In this document: in pieces, positions 12,001 to 25,569 of the stretch | Layout: every line of letters begins with the position of its first letter | Numbering within the stretch: the first letter of the stretch is position 1 | From: Gossypium raimondii | Taxonomy: Eukaryota; Streptophyta; Magnoliopsida; Malvales; Malvaceae | Direction of reading: 5' to 3' | Assembly (NCBI RefSeq): GCF_025698545.1 | Contig: NC_068576.1 | Coordinates: 55,216,094-55,280,093 of the forward strand | DNA: 64,000 bases | The notes under the pieces: generated by a model | Seen by the model: the letters and a program-made list of their open reading frames with translations, nothing else | Database searches by the model: none | Told to the model about the DNA's origin: nothing | Made by a program: the position numbers and the translations under genes

Positions 12001-15000
12001 CATTGTATTAGTTTATATCATTATAAATTTTAAAAAATAAATTAAAATTATCATTTTAAGAGGTCAAAGCTCAATTTAATCATTTATAATTTTATAAAAT
12101 ATGAAGAATCAATGTGATATTTTTTTCATTTTAGGGCACTTTGGAACACTTTAACCCTTTCCTTAAACATAATGCAACTTTTTGTGTAGAAAAATGCTAG
12201 TAAAATTTGGGTTTGCATAATTTATAAAATTATGGGTTTTATTTAAGCATTTATCAAAATAATATATGTTTTAAATTATTTATTGAAATAATATAAAATA
12301 AATAGTAAAAGTTTAAAAATAAAAGAAAAATCATCATGGAGGATGGCTATTTCCTAATATTTTTCTAGTAAGTTAATATAACAAAAAATCTTTGTCACAT
12401 TAAAATCCCAAATCATCACCGTGAATAATGATTTTAGTCATTCGCTATGATATTGCTGAAAGCATGTTAAATTGATAAATAATTTTTAAGATAAGTTGTT
12501 TTAATAATTAAACTTCATTTATATGTAAAAAAAATTTGATAGGTTTATATTAAATTTTGTTAAGTTAATTCCTAATTATTGACGCTTAAAATAACACATT
12601 AATGATATATATTGACTTAAATGATTAATTAAATCATTGAAACGAAGAGGTTTTTTCAAGCATTTAAATTTATATTGATACTACAATAAATAAATATATA
12701 GACAGTGGCTTAGCTTAGTAGAGACCTAGAGGCTATAGCCTTTCTTAAAATGATAAATTTTAATTTAAAATTTTATAATTTATAAAATTTTAAATTAATA
12801 ACAAAATTACAGTTTGTCCTTTTAAAATGATAAAATTTTGATTTAACTCTTTAAAATTATAAAGATATACATCACTAAAATTACATTTTACTATTATAAA
12901 TATATACCATTTAATTTTTATCTCTCAACAAACTTTTCGGACTCCGCGAATGCATATGGAGATTTAGATCTAATTCTTTTAAAAGGATATGTATCAATTT
13001 GTTGAGCAAAATAAGTGCTACACAGTTTCAACGACTAGATACCGTAGATAATGACTTGTCTGTAGCCCATGCCCATGGTGAAACAAAAATGTTTTTTTTT
13101 TTTTTAAATAAAAGAAAATATAAGTTCTAAACAATAAAGATTTGATGGGAAAGGGTGGATTCTTCACAAGTGCCTGAAACCTGTGACTGAACCATTTATA
13201 TAGTATCATTGCTTTCTTGTCTTGGAACTGGCTGGCTTGTCCTTTGATTCCCCCCAACTTTTTTCATTTTTAAGCCACTGATAATCAACTATTTCGAATA
13301 AATTAGACTGAGAATTAGTTAGAGTATTCATTCAAAGAAAAGATTTGAGATTGATTAAATATGATTAAAATTTTACTTGAATTGGATCAATTACAATTTT
13401 GAAAACTTTGAGAAAAGATAATTGTAGAATTATGAGCCAATTTCTCATTAAATATAAAAAGTGTTTTTGGAAAAGTAGTTCTAAATTTGTTAATAGTATA
13501 GTATATGAAATATGTAAATTTACATTATAATAAAAAATATATTTTTTAAGATTCAAATAATAATCTTATATAGAATTCAACACTAATCGAATCCAACTTG
13601 AGTGAAATGTTTTATTGATTAAAAATTAGGTTGTGGATTGATATGGATTGTTGTCAATGCAGGAAGATATGGAGTCAAATGCGCTGAAACGCATTATCCT
13701 CCTACTTTTCAGTTTAGCAAACCCTATTAAAATTGCCCTAATATATTTTGCTAATTAAAAAAATAATAGAATAACCAAATTGATTGAATTAACTTCTAAT
13801 CTTATAATTTAATAAATTTCATTTATATTATATGTCGTGCTAACAACACACAATAATCAGAAAAATCAATACTTTCATTTGTTATATTATTATTTTTCTT
13901 GTAAATTCAATTATTGAGAATACAGCACATGATTTTTCAAAATGGGATCCAATAAGAAAATATACAGTACAAGTACAAGCACAAGCAATGGCTATGCATA
14001 ATGCATGATTATGTGTTGGGCCACTATACAGATTTTTAGCTAAATTATTTTAACTCAATCTCAATTCTAAAATTGTTTATGTAAACAAATATTATTTTAA
14101 ATCATTTTAATTAATTTTGATAGCCTCAAATATTAAGAAAATATTTTTAAATTTCTTTAATAATACTCAAATTTAAAATATAGAAATTAAAAAATAATCA
14201 AGAGGTTATTGACAGAAAGATTAAATGTTAAGATTATTATAATATAAAAATTATGAATATTGCATTAAAAGATTAATATGAACACGAATTTGTAGTCCAA
14301 CTAAGCTACATCTCATTCCTTTTCAAACTTTTTAAATGCTTTTGCATGTTCTCCATTAATGTATATGAATTTATCAAAATAATTGATTTAGGAAATATAT
14401 TTGATTTAAAAATAATTGAAATGAATTTCTATTTTAAGCAATACATTACATATAAAAATTTATATTTTTAAACATTACATAAAATATTTAAATGAGAATT
14501 TCCTACTTAAAAATAGGTTAAAATATGCAATAAGTCTCTACAATATTTATAAAATTAGAATTTAATCATTATATTTTAATTTTAAATTTTTTTTCTTAAA
14601 TTTTAAAATTGGTTGCAATTTTAAAATTAGAAAAAAATAACTTAATAATCATGTAACTGAAAAATAATATTATAATAAACCTAAATTTAATAAACTAATT
14701 TTAATGTTATCTGATTGAACTTAAATTTTAAAATAAAAAATAAAATTCTAAATTTATAAAATAAAAATTTATATCATATTTTAACTAAAAATATAATAAG
14801 TTTAAATGTCTCATTCAAATTAAGATTTAGTATGTAAAATTTGATTTTTTTTCCAAAAATTGAATTGATATCGTTTAATTAATGATATTAAGTTCAATCA
14901 CATACTTTATTATTTAGTTTTTTTAAAAAAGTATATATTATTTTATTTTTTATATCATATACCTTTTTTTCCCCTAGTGTTCCCTTCGCTTCCCCAGAGA

Positions 15001-15150
15001 AAGTGAGTTCAAGAAGCTCCAAAAATCGTTGCTAATGGATGCTTCCATCTATGCCACCTTCAGTTCCAAAAATATCTCATAGAAAACGAACTCAATCCCC
15101 ATTGTAGCCCAGTTCTATAAACCAAAATCTCCCCATTGCTTAATTAATCA
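9100..15150. other. AT-rich intergenic region with degenerate MITE-like repeats
   Basis: No gene was found in about 6 kb. Two weak element-like structures stand out. One runs from about 9387 to 9823, with ends aaaataacattta and its complement. The other runs from about 9950 to 10545, with ends resembling 'ttcatggtcagccc' and 'ggccatggagaac' and an internal 'gactgagcccgggcc' segment, reminiscent of hAT-like MITEs. The few short open frames have no codon structure or homology I recognise. Confidence 0.45.
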
Positions 15151-15573
15151 CTTTGCAACTATAATTTCTTTATATATATTTTTCTTCACCCGTTTATTAG
15201 ATTTCTTCAATTTCCTGTTACTGGGTTTCGATCTCTCAGTGCAGAAAAACTGTTTGACCCCTTTTTTTTTTTGCAAGAAATTGAGTTAATTTTTGTTACA
15301 ATAAAAACTTATTTCTATATTAAAAATTTGGGTTACTTTTTGATTCAATGGAAAAGACTAGGTGCAATGGGTATGGATTGGGATCCAGATTGGATCTCTT
15401 GGGTTTCGTTAATTGTTATTAATTGTTTTGTTTGTTTAATTTAGTCTTTGTTTTTGTTAAACTTGTTCTTTGTGTTTTGTACTTCTTGTTTTCCGAGCTT
15501 TATTTTCAGCCTTTTATTTTCATTTTTTGTTTTCTGGGTTTGTTCGTTTGGTAGGAATTTAGAATGAGGTACA

Positions 15574-15645
15574 ATGGTTAAGGGTTTACAACAAATATTT
15601 TCATTAGTACCTGAGGGTTTTCATGGGTTGAACTCAACAGAATAA
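15574..15645 (+). CDS. 23-codon upstream ORF ahead of the WD40 gene
   Basis: The ORF starts ATGGTTAAGGGT (MVKGLQQIF...) and ends with TAA at 15643-15645, one base before the main ATG at 15647. A shorter uORF (ATG AGG TAC AAT GGT TAA) occupies 15564-15581. Both lie just after a plausible acceptor (tttggtag, ending about 15554), so they would be in the final 5'-UTR exon. Translation of a uORF that ends next to the main start would be expected to reduce initiation there or make it depend on reinitiation. Peptide conservation is unknown to me, so translation is an inference. Confidence 0.4.
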   Translation: MVKGLQQIFSLVPEGFHGLNSTE

Positions 15646-15646
15646 T

Positions 15647-18570
15647 ATGGATAGTTTGAGGGAAGACGAGGAATGTTCATTTTTTGATGCTAATGAACAC
15701 ATTGGAACAATGTCTGGTTTACATTCTGATTCGAATTCTGGTTTTGATAATTGGTCTGAGAGTTGTTTCGATGTATGGATTCGTAGCCCTCAAAGTGTTA
15801 ACGAACGCCGCATTAAGTTTTTCGATTGGATGGGAGATAGTTTAGACCGAATTTCGTTCAAGAATTCAGTAGATGAACCTAGTTTGGAAGGAGAATTTAG
15901 CAGGGTTATGGAAACTAGTGATGCTGTTTTGAGAACACGAGGCTCCGAAGAGTTCTCTTCGAGCCGGTCTTCAATGTCTTGTTGGTCTAATGATAATCTT
16001 GATTTGTCTGAGGAGTCGAGTTCGTGTGATAAGTTTGTATGTAGGGAAGGAAATGAGGATTGGGGAGAACAGTGTGGTGTTGATGAAAAGCTTCAAGATG
16101 GGGAGGGAATTGAAGGTTGCGAAACGAAGGTGGATCAGTTGGTAAATGGCGAAAACAGCTCCACGTCTGAGATCCCTTGTGTGTCAATGACCTCATTGCA
16201 ACAAGTTACGGAGAGGAAAATGGAGAAGCAGAATAAAACCGAGAGAATGCCGAAGAAAGCTAAGAACCGGTGGTTAAGTAAATTGATTACACGTTTCCTG
16301 GATAAACAGGTTGAAGATGATTCATTGAGTGGTAACAGAGATAATTCAGTTTGGGGGAATAAGGTTCAGAGGGTTAAGGTTCATCAATGCAGGAAAAGAA
16401 CAAAGGAACTTTCTGCACTTTTAAAGGGACAAGTTATCCAGGCTCATGAAGGTTCAATTTTGACGATGAAATTCAGTCCTGATGGACGGTACCTAGCTAG
16501 TGCCGGTGAAGATGGCGTTGTACGAGTATTGCAAGTGGTGGAGGATCAAATGAGCATCGACCTTGATATCCCAGAGATGGATCCTTCCTGTTTATACTTT
16601 ACGGTGAATCATCTTTCTGAAGTGAAACCCCTCGTTGTAGATAAGGTAAAAGAAGGCAATATAAGAATCCCGAGGAAGACATCTGATTCTGCGTGTGTGA
16701 TCTTCCCTTCCAAAGCTTTCCGGCTAGTCGAGAAACCATTACACGAGTTCCATGGACACACTGGTGAGATCTTGGATCTCTCATGGTCCAACAAAAATGT
16801 GAGTGGAACAGATTTACGTACATGTTTCTAGAAAGGGAAAACATAAATTTTCATCTTATATGTCTCCGTTTTGTGTTCCGTGTTTCAGGTCCTGTTATCT
16901 TCCTCGGTTGATAAAACCGTTCGTATGTGGCAAGTTGGATGTGATGGTTGCCTCAAAGTATTTTCTCATAGTAATTACGGTGAGCTTCTATCATTAAACT
17001 TATGTTGTATTTTGGTGCATGATCTTGTTCTGATTTCTGATAAAGAATTACCTCTTATATTATGATGCAGTAACCTGTGTTCAGTTTAACCCTGTGGATG
17101 ACAATTTCTTCATTAGTGGTTCAATAGACGGAAAAGTGCGCATTTGGTCAATTTCTGGCTGCCAGGTTGTTGACTGGATTGATGTAAGAGATATAGTTAC
17201 TGCAGTGTGTTATCGCCCGGATGGACAGGTTTGCGTGATTTTCTTCTAGTGGTTTAGAATCACACAGTTGAGCACTTTGAACTTCGAGATAAACAATCTC
17301 TTTTTCTATTTATGCAGGGAGGAATTGTTGGCTCAATGACTGGCAGTTGCCGCTTTTACGATATGTTAGGTATGCTTCCTTTGATAGGGATTCTTATTTG
17401 TTCATGGATTGACCTATATTCATCAGTTTTATGAATCATATACATCAATCTATAGGCATATGCATTTTTGGTCTGTTTCTCAAAATCCTTATGCTTGGGT
17501 TTGTTCGTTTGTGCCTACCTGGGGTTGGATATAAATTGCTTCAGTTTAAGTGATCTAGAAGTAGTATCTGAAAGTTTTTCTAGGCATAGGCTTTAGAAAT
17601 ATGTTTCTTTCATTAAGCAGATTTTACAGTTGGACTGATTCTTAAGAAAACCGATTTTGTGTTGCTTTTTCAGACAATCAATTGCAACTGGGTGCTCAGA
17701 TATGGGTAAATGGGAAAAAGAAGTCGCCCTGCAGAAGGATAACTGGCTTGCAGGTAGTTCTTCTCATCCTCGGTTTTGAATTTTGATCACCATAGGCTTA
17801 TCATAAAAACCAAGATGTGCAGTTGTCAATAATGTATTATTCATTCCAGTTTTTGTCTCAAGATCCGAGCAAAGTAATGGTAACTTGTGCGGATTCACAA
17901 GTCAGAATTCTTCAAGGACCAAACGTGATTGGCAAATACAAGGGTATGTTCCCACTGTTCTCTAAACTCATGACCGTGCAATTTGATGCCTTATTCGTAT
18001 TTTTCCCCAACTTAAGCTGTCTCTTTTTTTTTTTCAGGTGCACATAACAACGGGAACCAGACATTTACGTCAATAACAGCAGACGGGAAGCACATTGTTT
18101 CAGCTTGTGATGATGCTAATGTATATATATGGAATTGCGTTCATCAGGATAAGAATAGTATCTCTCAGTCTAAAGATATAAGATCTTGTGAACACTTCTC
18201 TGCTAGTGCATCCATCGCGATCCCTTGGTGTGGCCTGAAATATGGGAACACAGAAAATAGGCAGTTTGAAGTACCACACGAGGATTTACCTCATGACCTT
18301 CCATTTTCGTTACCTTCTTATTTCTCTATGGGCCATGAATATTCTTCAGAGTCTTTACCTAAGGGATCTGCAACATGGCCGGAGGAAACACTTCCTCCAT
18401 CCAGTCCATTGTCAATGCCGTCTTCAATCCATAAATCCCAGTACAAGTTTCTGAAAACTTCCTGCCAGAGTACATTTGATTCTCACGTTTGGGGTCTCGT
18501 TATAGTGACAGCAGGATCAGACGGTAGAATCAGATCATTCCTCAATTACGGTTTACCAGTACCCGTGTGA
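15647..18570 (+). CDS. WD40-repeat protein (WDR44-like plant family), seven exons
   Basis: The spliced product is 719 aa. Exons: 15647-16798, 16889-16979, 17071-17228, 17318-17369, 17674-17753, 17850-17943 and 18038-18570; all junctions are GT-AG and phases agree. An in-frame TGA just upstream supports the start. Residues 1-250 are acidic and Ser-rich, then basic ([15 protein letters not shown]). WD40 repeats start near residue 265 ([21 protein letters not shown]), then near 372 ([12 protein letters not shown] ... [11 protein letters not shown]). Further repeats read [32 protein letters not shown] and [12 protein letters not shown], with a last partial one, GSDGRIRSF. Such propellers act as interaction scaffolds. 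The architecture matches plant proteins annotated as WD repeat-containing protein 44-like, whose molecular role is poorly known. Upstream ORFs lie in the leader. Confidence 0.92.
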
Positions 18571-19349
18571 AAATACCAGTAGAATTTGGTCCCAACAAGT
18601 GGCTGCTTTTATACGGTTGCAACAAAATCCTTCTTGGAACGAGTGTGTGACTGAGGTTAGCTTATCTGGATATCCAGGTTAACTTCATAATTGATTTGTT
18701 ACTCGAGAAATCTTTTGTCTGCTCGCCTGGAAAAGATTACGCATGTCATGTGTTGAAAGGCAATTGAGATATATTATATGCATAATGCAGGCATCTGTAG
18801 CCTGTAGGACCATGTAAACCAACCTCTTCCTTTTGTTGATCTTAAATTGGATTAGAAATCAGAGCTGGTGGCTGCGGTTCGTTCCGGGGATAAAAAATGG
18901 TGGGGGTGCTGCTTTGAATGATTGATTTGTTTGTCTGCCATTTTAGGTCTGCCTCATGGTAGGGGCCATTCAAACCTGTTCATGGATTCGGGAATTTGCC
19001 AGGCTTTATTTTTCACCGAACCGGCTTCCGTGCTTCCTTGTAATGCTTGAATGCCTACCGGTTTGGTCACTGTTGCGGTTATGGTTAATAATTCTTTGCT
19101 AACACATTCATAGTAACATCTTGTAGAGTTACTTCATTTTTTCCCCCTTTTCTCTTTTGTTGAAGACTGGCCTGGATTTAGGCGCACATGTATTTAATCA
19201 ACAGTTGTAAATTAATTCAGTATATATGTTGTAGCATTCATTTGACAAAGAATCAAGAAGCTTTACTTTAGTTTTGAATGTCCATGTTATGTTTATTATT
19301 TATTTATGATTTTCAGCTAATGCTGAAGATTGAACTTTTCGAAAATTTT
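18571..19349. other. Probable 3' UTR and downstream spacer of the WD40 gene
   Basis: This is non-coding, less AT-rich than the surrounding spacer, and probably transcribed as the 3' UTR for the first few hundred bases. No ORF of note was found. Confidence 0.5.
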
Positions 19350-19718
19350 TATTTAAGCCGTTGAACAGTTAAAATCATGATTGTATGGCTGTTTGTATTG
19401 CCTACACCAATTGAAAATTTTTTCTTCCCCTTCTCTTCTATGGTTTAGTTTTTTTTTATGAAACAGCTATGAATGTCACGAATATATAAATCTAAATCCA
19501 AATAGCTTTCTTTTCCAATCTCTGGCATTGATCATCAGATCGGTTCGGATCTAATGTATGTTCTTACTTGTTGATGGATACTAATCTACCGTACCGATCA
19601 TTAAATCATCGTTTGGAGCTCGCTAGTCGGACCTAAAACAAAACCTTTAACAACTCAATTACTTAAATAAAAACTTTCAAACAATTCAATTACCATTTCA
19701 TAATTTTTTGAAGTCAAT
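19350..19718. mobile_element. MITE-like element, diverged copy 2
   Basis: The core resembles the element at 2551-3052, with the shared string 'ggatctaatgtat' followed by 'ctaccgtaccg', and similar flanking text around 'acaactcaattacttaaataaaaactttc'. The terminal inverted repeats are more degraded than in copy 1. Confidence 0.5.
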
Positions 19719-20578
19719 ACTCTATACATTCATATGTATATATGTTACAAAGATTGATTACAAATTCAACTGACAAAATTTGATATGTATGTATGTAAAA
19801 GGTGTAGCCTTCTATCACTGAATTGTGGTAGATATGGTTGTTGATGAATGTAAACAGGAAGAAACATATGGTCTTATTACAAAAGAACCAAAGTGTGTTA
19901 TTACATCACATTGGCAAAACACAAGAATCCAAGGCCAGAGACAAAAAAACATCCAAGGATCGTATAATAATATCAATTAATTTCAAAGTTGAAGCATATG
20001 CCGTTAATGTTAGATCGAAGCCATCACATCATGATGCAAGTGATGTTTTCCTATACCGATTAAATCAAATGTTTAATGTAATTTTATCGTCATTTTTAAT
20101 TAAATATGTAGTTTAATAATTTACTCAATTTGTAATTATTTAAGTTATTATTTTATATCCATTTTTAATAAACCCCGGCCCAAATGAATGCAATGCATTG
20201 GATCAGCCAATCATCTCCCTAATAGCTCATAAGAACAAAGCCCAAAACAGAAAAAGCCCAGAGCTTTTCTTTCAGAGTATGAATTTTGATTGCGTCAATT
20301 AATCCACCATATGAACAAAGCCAATATCGATATTAAAACCCAGAATTGCAAAGCTTTCGAATGAATTTCAGGTAAGATTTACCAATCTTAGCGAACAACA
20401 TACCGGAGATTCACATTCCTCCGATCAAATTATTTAGCGGTGAGAATTTCATAGACATCCAAACTAAGAAAAAAAAAGAGTCAAACAACCAGAAAAAGGC
20501 TTACATCAAAATTCACAGTATTAAAAAGAACTAAAGACAAAAAATTCGAAACCCTAGAAACAATACGCGATCCATGAC

Positions 20579-20836
20579 CTAAACAGGGAGATTAACGACG
20601 TCGTTTGAAGGAGTGTTGTTGTTGTTGTTAGGGATAGAGGTGACTGATAATGAAGAGATGGAGGAACAATTAGTGAACATGAGAGGGAGATCATGAGCCT
20701 CGGAATCATCGGCATCATCGGAGGTGGAAAGGTTAATGCAAGAGCAACGCTCGAGAGACGCGAAGAAAGCTTGGGCCACGCTGCTTCCCAACCACGCCGC
20801 CATGTAAGACAAACAGCTGCCTTCACTGTTCTGCAT
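20579..20836 (-). CDS. Small unrecognised protein, 85 aa
   Basis: This open frame starts at M (20836) with [20 protein letters not shown] and ends at 20579. The same frame is open upstream to 21004, but that part is AT-driven low-complexity sequence ([17 protein letters not shown]) and is best read as 5' leader. The protein has a compact hydrophobic N-terminal segment ([17 protein letters not shown]), Cys residues (ERCSC), an acidic stretch ([10 protein letters not shown]) and a run of Asn. I see no signal peptide and no domain I can name. GC content is higher than in the neighbouring spacer, and a G-run (about 20861-20871) lies just upstream. It may be a real short plant gene; the function is unknown. 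Confidence 0.55.
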   Translation of the reverse strand: MQNSEGSCLSYMAAWLGSSVAQAFFASLERCSCINLSTSDDADDSEAHDLPLMFTNCSSISSLSVTSIPNNNNNTPSNDVVNLPV

Positions 20837-22518
20837 TCTAAGGATTATCTGATTGATTTGGGGGGGGGGGGAGTGAAGTGAGGATCTGAAAGAAGCTGTT
20901 TTGATTTTGAATTGAACTTTGTTGATAATAATCCCCAAAATCAAAATCTGGGGGTATTTTTTGAATTTCAAAGCCCTAAACTTGAAGATGAAGCGATCGG
21001 TCAATTGACTCTATAAAGGTAAAAGCGACGGACTTTGTCTCCTGCAAGTTACCTTCTTTCTTTTCCTGTTTTTAATTATAATTTTTCCCTTAAATTGTAG
21101 TGTTCTTTTTTTAAGGGGGTTAATTAGTAATTACGTTAACTAATGGGTCAAGGCTTGTGGGCTTGGTCGGGGTTGTTTGGTCCATAGATTATTCATATTT
21201 TAGATAATTTATTTTTTTTCCCACAAGATCATTTAATTTATTGATAACTTTTAGTTTTATCAATTTATTTTACGGTGAGTATTTGATATACTAATAGTGT
21301 ATTTTTTTTATTTCACTAGTAATTTTAAAATTTTGAAATACATTTTTAGTTATAAGATGCTAGTCAACCTTTTAACTCTGCCTATAAAGTCTAAAAACTT
21401 CACTAACAATATACTAAATAATTTTTATTTATTTTATTAAACTTTTATTATTAACAAATTAAGCCACTTTTTAAAAATAAAGTAGGCAAATTTTATTATT
21501 AGCAAATTAAGTCACTTTCTGAGGATAAAGTATCTATCTTTTATCTCTATATTGAGAACAAAGATAAAAAAAAAATTGAAGCTCATATAAAAACGGTCAA
21601 AAATGTTTCAAGCCTATGCTTAAGCAATGACTCATTTTATTGTTTAAAATTAATTCACTCACGTTCATTCAATATGTCCATAAAAAGGAATCTCGAGACC
21701 CTAAATCATGCAATAGAAACAGTTCGGGATAATTTTTCGAATACTAAAACAAATCAAAACAATTTATTTCACTATTCATAATAAAACTGTCCACCTGCGC
21801 AACAGTCACTAATTTAATTATAACTCAAGTTACGAAACTCGAAATTTAGATCCATACATTTTCCCTTAAACTAGACTCATATATCTTATTACCATAAAAT
21901 TTTCAGAATTTTTGGTTTATCCAATTAGTACAGTTTATTCTTTAAAGTCTCACCTGTTTCATTATTCGACAGCTCTGACCCCTCTTCACTAAAAATTAAT
22001 TATCTCATTGTATAGAATTTGGATAACATTATAGTTTGTTTCTATTGAAAATAGACTCACTAAGGAATATAGACATATAAATTATAACTTCCAATTCTTT
22101 CTGTAAATTTTTTAATGATTTTCTAAAGTCAGAACAGTAGATTTCAAAAACTATTCTGACCCTGTCTCACTAAAATTCAAATATCTAAAAATATACAACT
22201 CTTTTGCTTACTCTATTACTTTCATGTGAAAATAGACTCATTCAGCTTTAATTTCATATCTCACTCAGCTTCTAATTCAATTTCCACCATTTTTGGTGAT
22301 TTTTCAAAACCATGTCAATGCTGCTGTCCAAAAATTGTTTTAGTGGAAAATGTTGATAACTAAGTTTATAACACCTTCACTTTCTTTCAATTAAACCCTA
22401 TACATGCCATATAAACCTTAAGATGCACAATAAAATTTACCGAAGTAATCTGGATAGTGTGCCCTGATATGTTGATCCGATCCACCGATTTCACATCAAT
22501 CTACAAAGAACATTAATC

Positions 22519-24737
22519 TGTAACAGCCCGATTTTGGGTCAAGTCGGAATAGTGGTTTCGGGACCAAAAATTGGACGAGGAAAAATGAAATGGCCTGAAT
22601 TTTCAGGGGTGTCGGAACGGTGATTCGAGATCACTAAATCCGACAAATGAGTAGAAAATATTATTAATTTAGTGAGTATAAGTTAAATGTGAAGTTAAGA
22701 AAATTTTTGAAATAGTGAATAGTGCACTAGAAATAAAATATTAAAATAATTAGAAAAAATGAGGTATCGAGACCTCAGAGATTTTAAACCGAGCCATAAA
22801 TATTTTTATAAATATTTATGGAGTGTTAAAAAGTTAGTATTAAATTTTTGTTAAGAAATTTTAAATTTTCGATAATTAATTGAATAAAAAGGACTAAATT
22901 GTAACAAATACAAAATTAAGGTAAATGATTAAATAGCTTAAATGATAAAAGGAAGAGGGCTTAAAAGACAAATAGGCCCAATTTCTATTTGGGCTGGACG
23001 GCAAAGGCATGAAATCAGCAAGAAAGTAAGGAGAATTAAGGGCAAAATTGGAATATTGCAAAATTACTTAATAAAGCTAGGATCCAAGTGGAATTATCTA
23101 GATTTCTCTTTATTTTTCTGCATTCTCATCAAAAAAACACCATAGAAGGGTTTCCTTAAGCTGATTTTTCATATTTTTACTGCAAGTAAGTTCAATTCTT
23201 GATTATTTCTTAAAATTTTTGTGTTTTTGTGACTTTTACAACTAGGCCCACTTGTTGAATTCATTAGTTTTTGATTCTATGAAAGAAGTTGAAAGTTGCT
23301 ATGAATATGTGCTGCAAGTATATGATGATTTAGCATGGAATTAGAGCTTTAAATTGTTTATATGTTGATTTTATTGAAATAATTGAATAGAAAGTGAATG
23401 TTTGGGACCTAATAGTAAAACAAGTTAGGGTTTTATGAGGAAATTCTGAATTTAAATAATTATTAATAACTTATAATGTCTAGGTAAAGTACTAATTGAG
23501 AAATATTAGCTTAATTGAGGGGTTAATTAAGCAAGGACTGAATTGTATGAACTGTGAAATTTGGGGCAAAATGGAAATCAACATTTTGCACTAAAACAGT
23601 TTTGGACAGCAGCAATAGTTTAACTTTGAAAAATCACCAAAAATTGTGGAAATCAAATTAGAGAATGAATAAAATATTAAATTAAAGCTTATTGAGTCTA
23701 GTTTCTCATAGAAGAAACTATGTAAGTAACTGTAAATTATGATATATAATAAATTTTGTGAGACAATGTCAGAATGATTTCGGGTTCCCCTGTTCTGATT
23801 TTGGAAAATCATAAAAAATTGAATAAAAATAATTAGGGGCTTAAATTTATATATTTAAAACCCTGAATGAGTCAATTTTCAAGAGAAATAAAGGGAAACA
23901 TCATCCGAATCTCGTACGAGGAGATAATTAATTTTTAGTGAAGAAGGGTCGGAACTGTCTTGCAGTGAAACATGAGAGACTTTAAAGAATAAACTGTACT
24001 TATTGGCTAAGCCAAAAATTCTGAAAATTTTATGGTAAGAATATATGTGAGTCTAGTTTCAGATAAAATTAACGGATCTTAATTTGGAGTTTTGTAACTC
24101 AATATATAAATAATTTAGTGACTCTGACTCGGATTGACAGATTTGAATTTACTTATAAGTAAATAGTGAAAATATAGTTAATGTTATTTAAGCGTGTTAT
24201 ATACATTAAGGATGTGGAATGGAGAGGAGGAGGAGGAAAATTGGAAAATATAAGAATGACTTGTGTATAAATCGGTCATATATTCGATCATAATCGATAA
24301 ACGTTGAGTTAAATGGTAGATACGTATTAGTATTGAACTTAATGATATTGAATTGTATGAGAAGCAAATGAAAATTTCTATTGCTAGTGATATAATTTGA
24401 ATTAAAAGAATTATTGTGATATTGAAATGTATATTGGATTGAGAAATTAATTTGAATTGTGAACATGAGAAATTATGAATTGAATGAAATGGAAATGAAG
24501 CATTGAATTGTTAAGACTTGTGAATTGCATGAATATAAATCGGGTCTCGTAGGCCCTATTTATTATGAATATAATATTTAGAGGATATATGTGAATAATT
24601 ATAAAAGCATGTTAAAAATTTGAAAGTTTTAATTTAGATGAAATTTTATAATACGGTTAAATACGTTTACAAGTGTATGTGTTCTGGTAATGCCTCGCAC
24701 CCTATTCCGGCGACGGATACGGGTAAGGGGTGTTACA
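22519..24737 (+). mobile_element. Solo LTR-like element A, 2219 bp, with 5-bp target duplication
   Basis: The element begins TGTAACAGCCCG and ends GGGGTGTTACA, so the last seven bases at each end are exact inverted repeats with TG...CA termini. The 5-bp direct repeat TAATC flanks it at 22514-22518 and 24738-24742. It has no ORF above background. The ending 'cctattccggcgacggatacgggtaagggg' region is a very common long-LTR terminus in Gossypium as I remember it, probably Gypsy. A solo LTR is the simplest explanation. It sits inside the related element B in the opposite orientation. Confidence 0.75.
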
Positions 24738-25431
24738 TAATCACACAGGAGTAAGCTTATGTAAGCTTAGTAAGTTCATAGGCATAGAAAATAATTCTTA
24801 CCGAACATCTTATAACAATTATACAATATATAATTTCACTAATTCTTCATTTTCTTAATCAACTTAGGAAACGGTTATGGAATTGAGTCCTTTGTTTTTT
24901 AAAATGTCATAGTATAACTATGGTCTTGCACATAATCAGTCACATATCACACACCGAAGCCATGGTCCAGCCATGGTCTTACATGGAAGCATATATCACA
25001 CCGATGCCATATATCGGATATGGTCTTATACGGAAATCACATATCACATATTGCCATGTTCCAACCATGGTCTTTTCCGTCAATGCGTATGAGTCACTGA
25101 ACGAAAGTACTCAATCCAATGTTCCACTAAATTAGAACTTTTATTCAAACATTTATATTTTCACAATTATCTCAGTTTAATAACATTCATATAAAATAAC
25201 ATACCATAGCATTCATGAAATTCCAAAGTATAATACAACATTTCCTACCAAGCACAATCTCAAACAATGAATTTACTCAATTGAGCTCAATATCAAATAT
25301 CAACTTATATTCCAACATTTAGCTTCAATTGCACTTACAAATACTTGTTAAATTAAGAATCGTCTTACGGATTTGAGTACATCGTTTGCCCGGTGCCACG
25401 ATTTGCTTGAATATTTTACAATGCTATAACC

Positions 25432-25569
25432 CAGTATGGTTTCCTTCACTGAAATACCATACCTACTTTTCACATCTCAGTATGGTTTTCTTCACTGAAA
25501 CACTATTCCTACTTTTCACAACTCAGTATGGCTTTCTTCACTGAAACACCAAACCTACTTTTCACAATT
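25432..25569. repeat. Three 46-bp tandem repeats inside element B
   Basis: Three copies start at about 25432, 25478 and 25524. Each has the form cagtatggttt-cttcactgaaa followed by 'cctacttttcaca'. They are internal subrepeats of the LTR. Confidence 0.8.

Noticed and set aside
13018..13257. 79-aa frame on the - strand
   Set aside because: AT-driven, with poly-Lys/Phe runs, no plausible splice partners and no family resemblance.
15987..16196. - strand frames opposite WD40 exon 1 (also 16599-16844)
   Set aside because: Shadows of the real exon: composition follows the antisense of the WD40 codons.
19838..20116. 92-aa + strand frame
   Set aside because: Low-complexity, Lys/Asn-rich text in AT-rich spacer; no motif or neighbouring exon.
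22942..24466. Open frames inside element A
   Set aside because: Non-coding LTR sequence; frames are short and unrelated to gag or pol.
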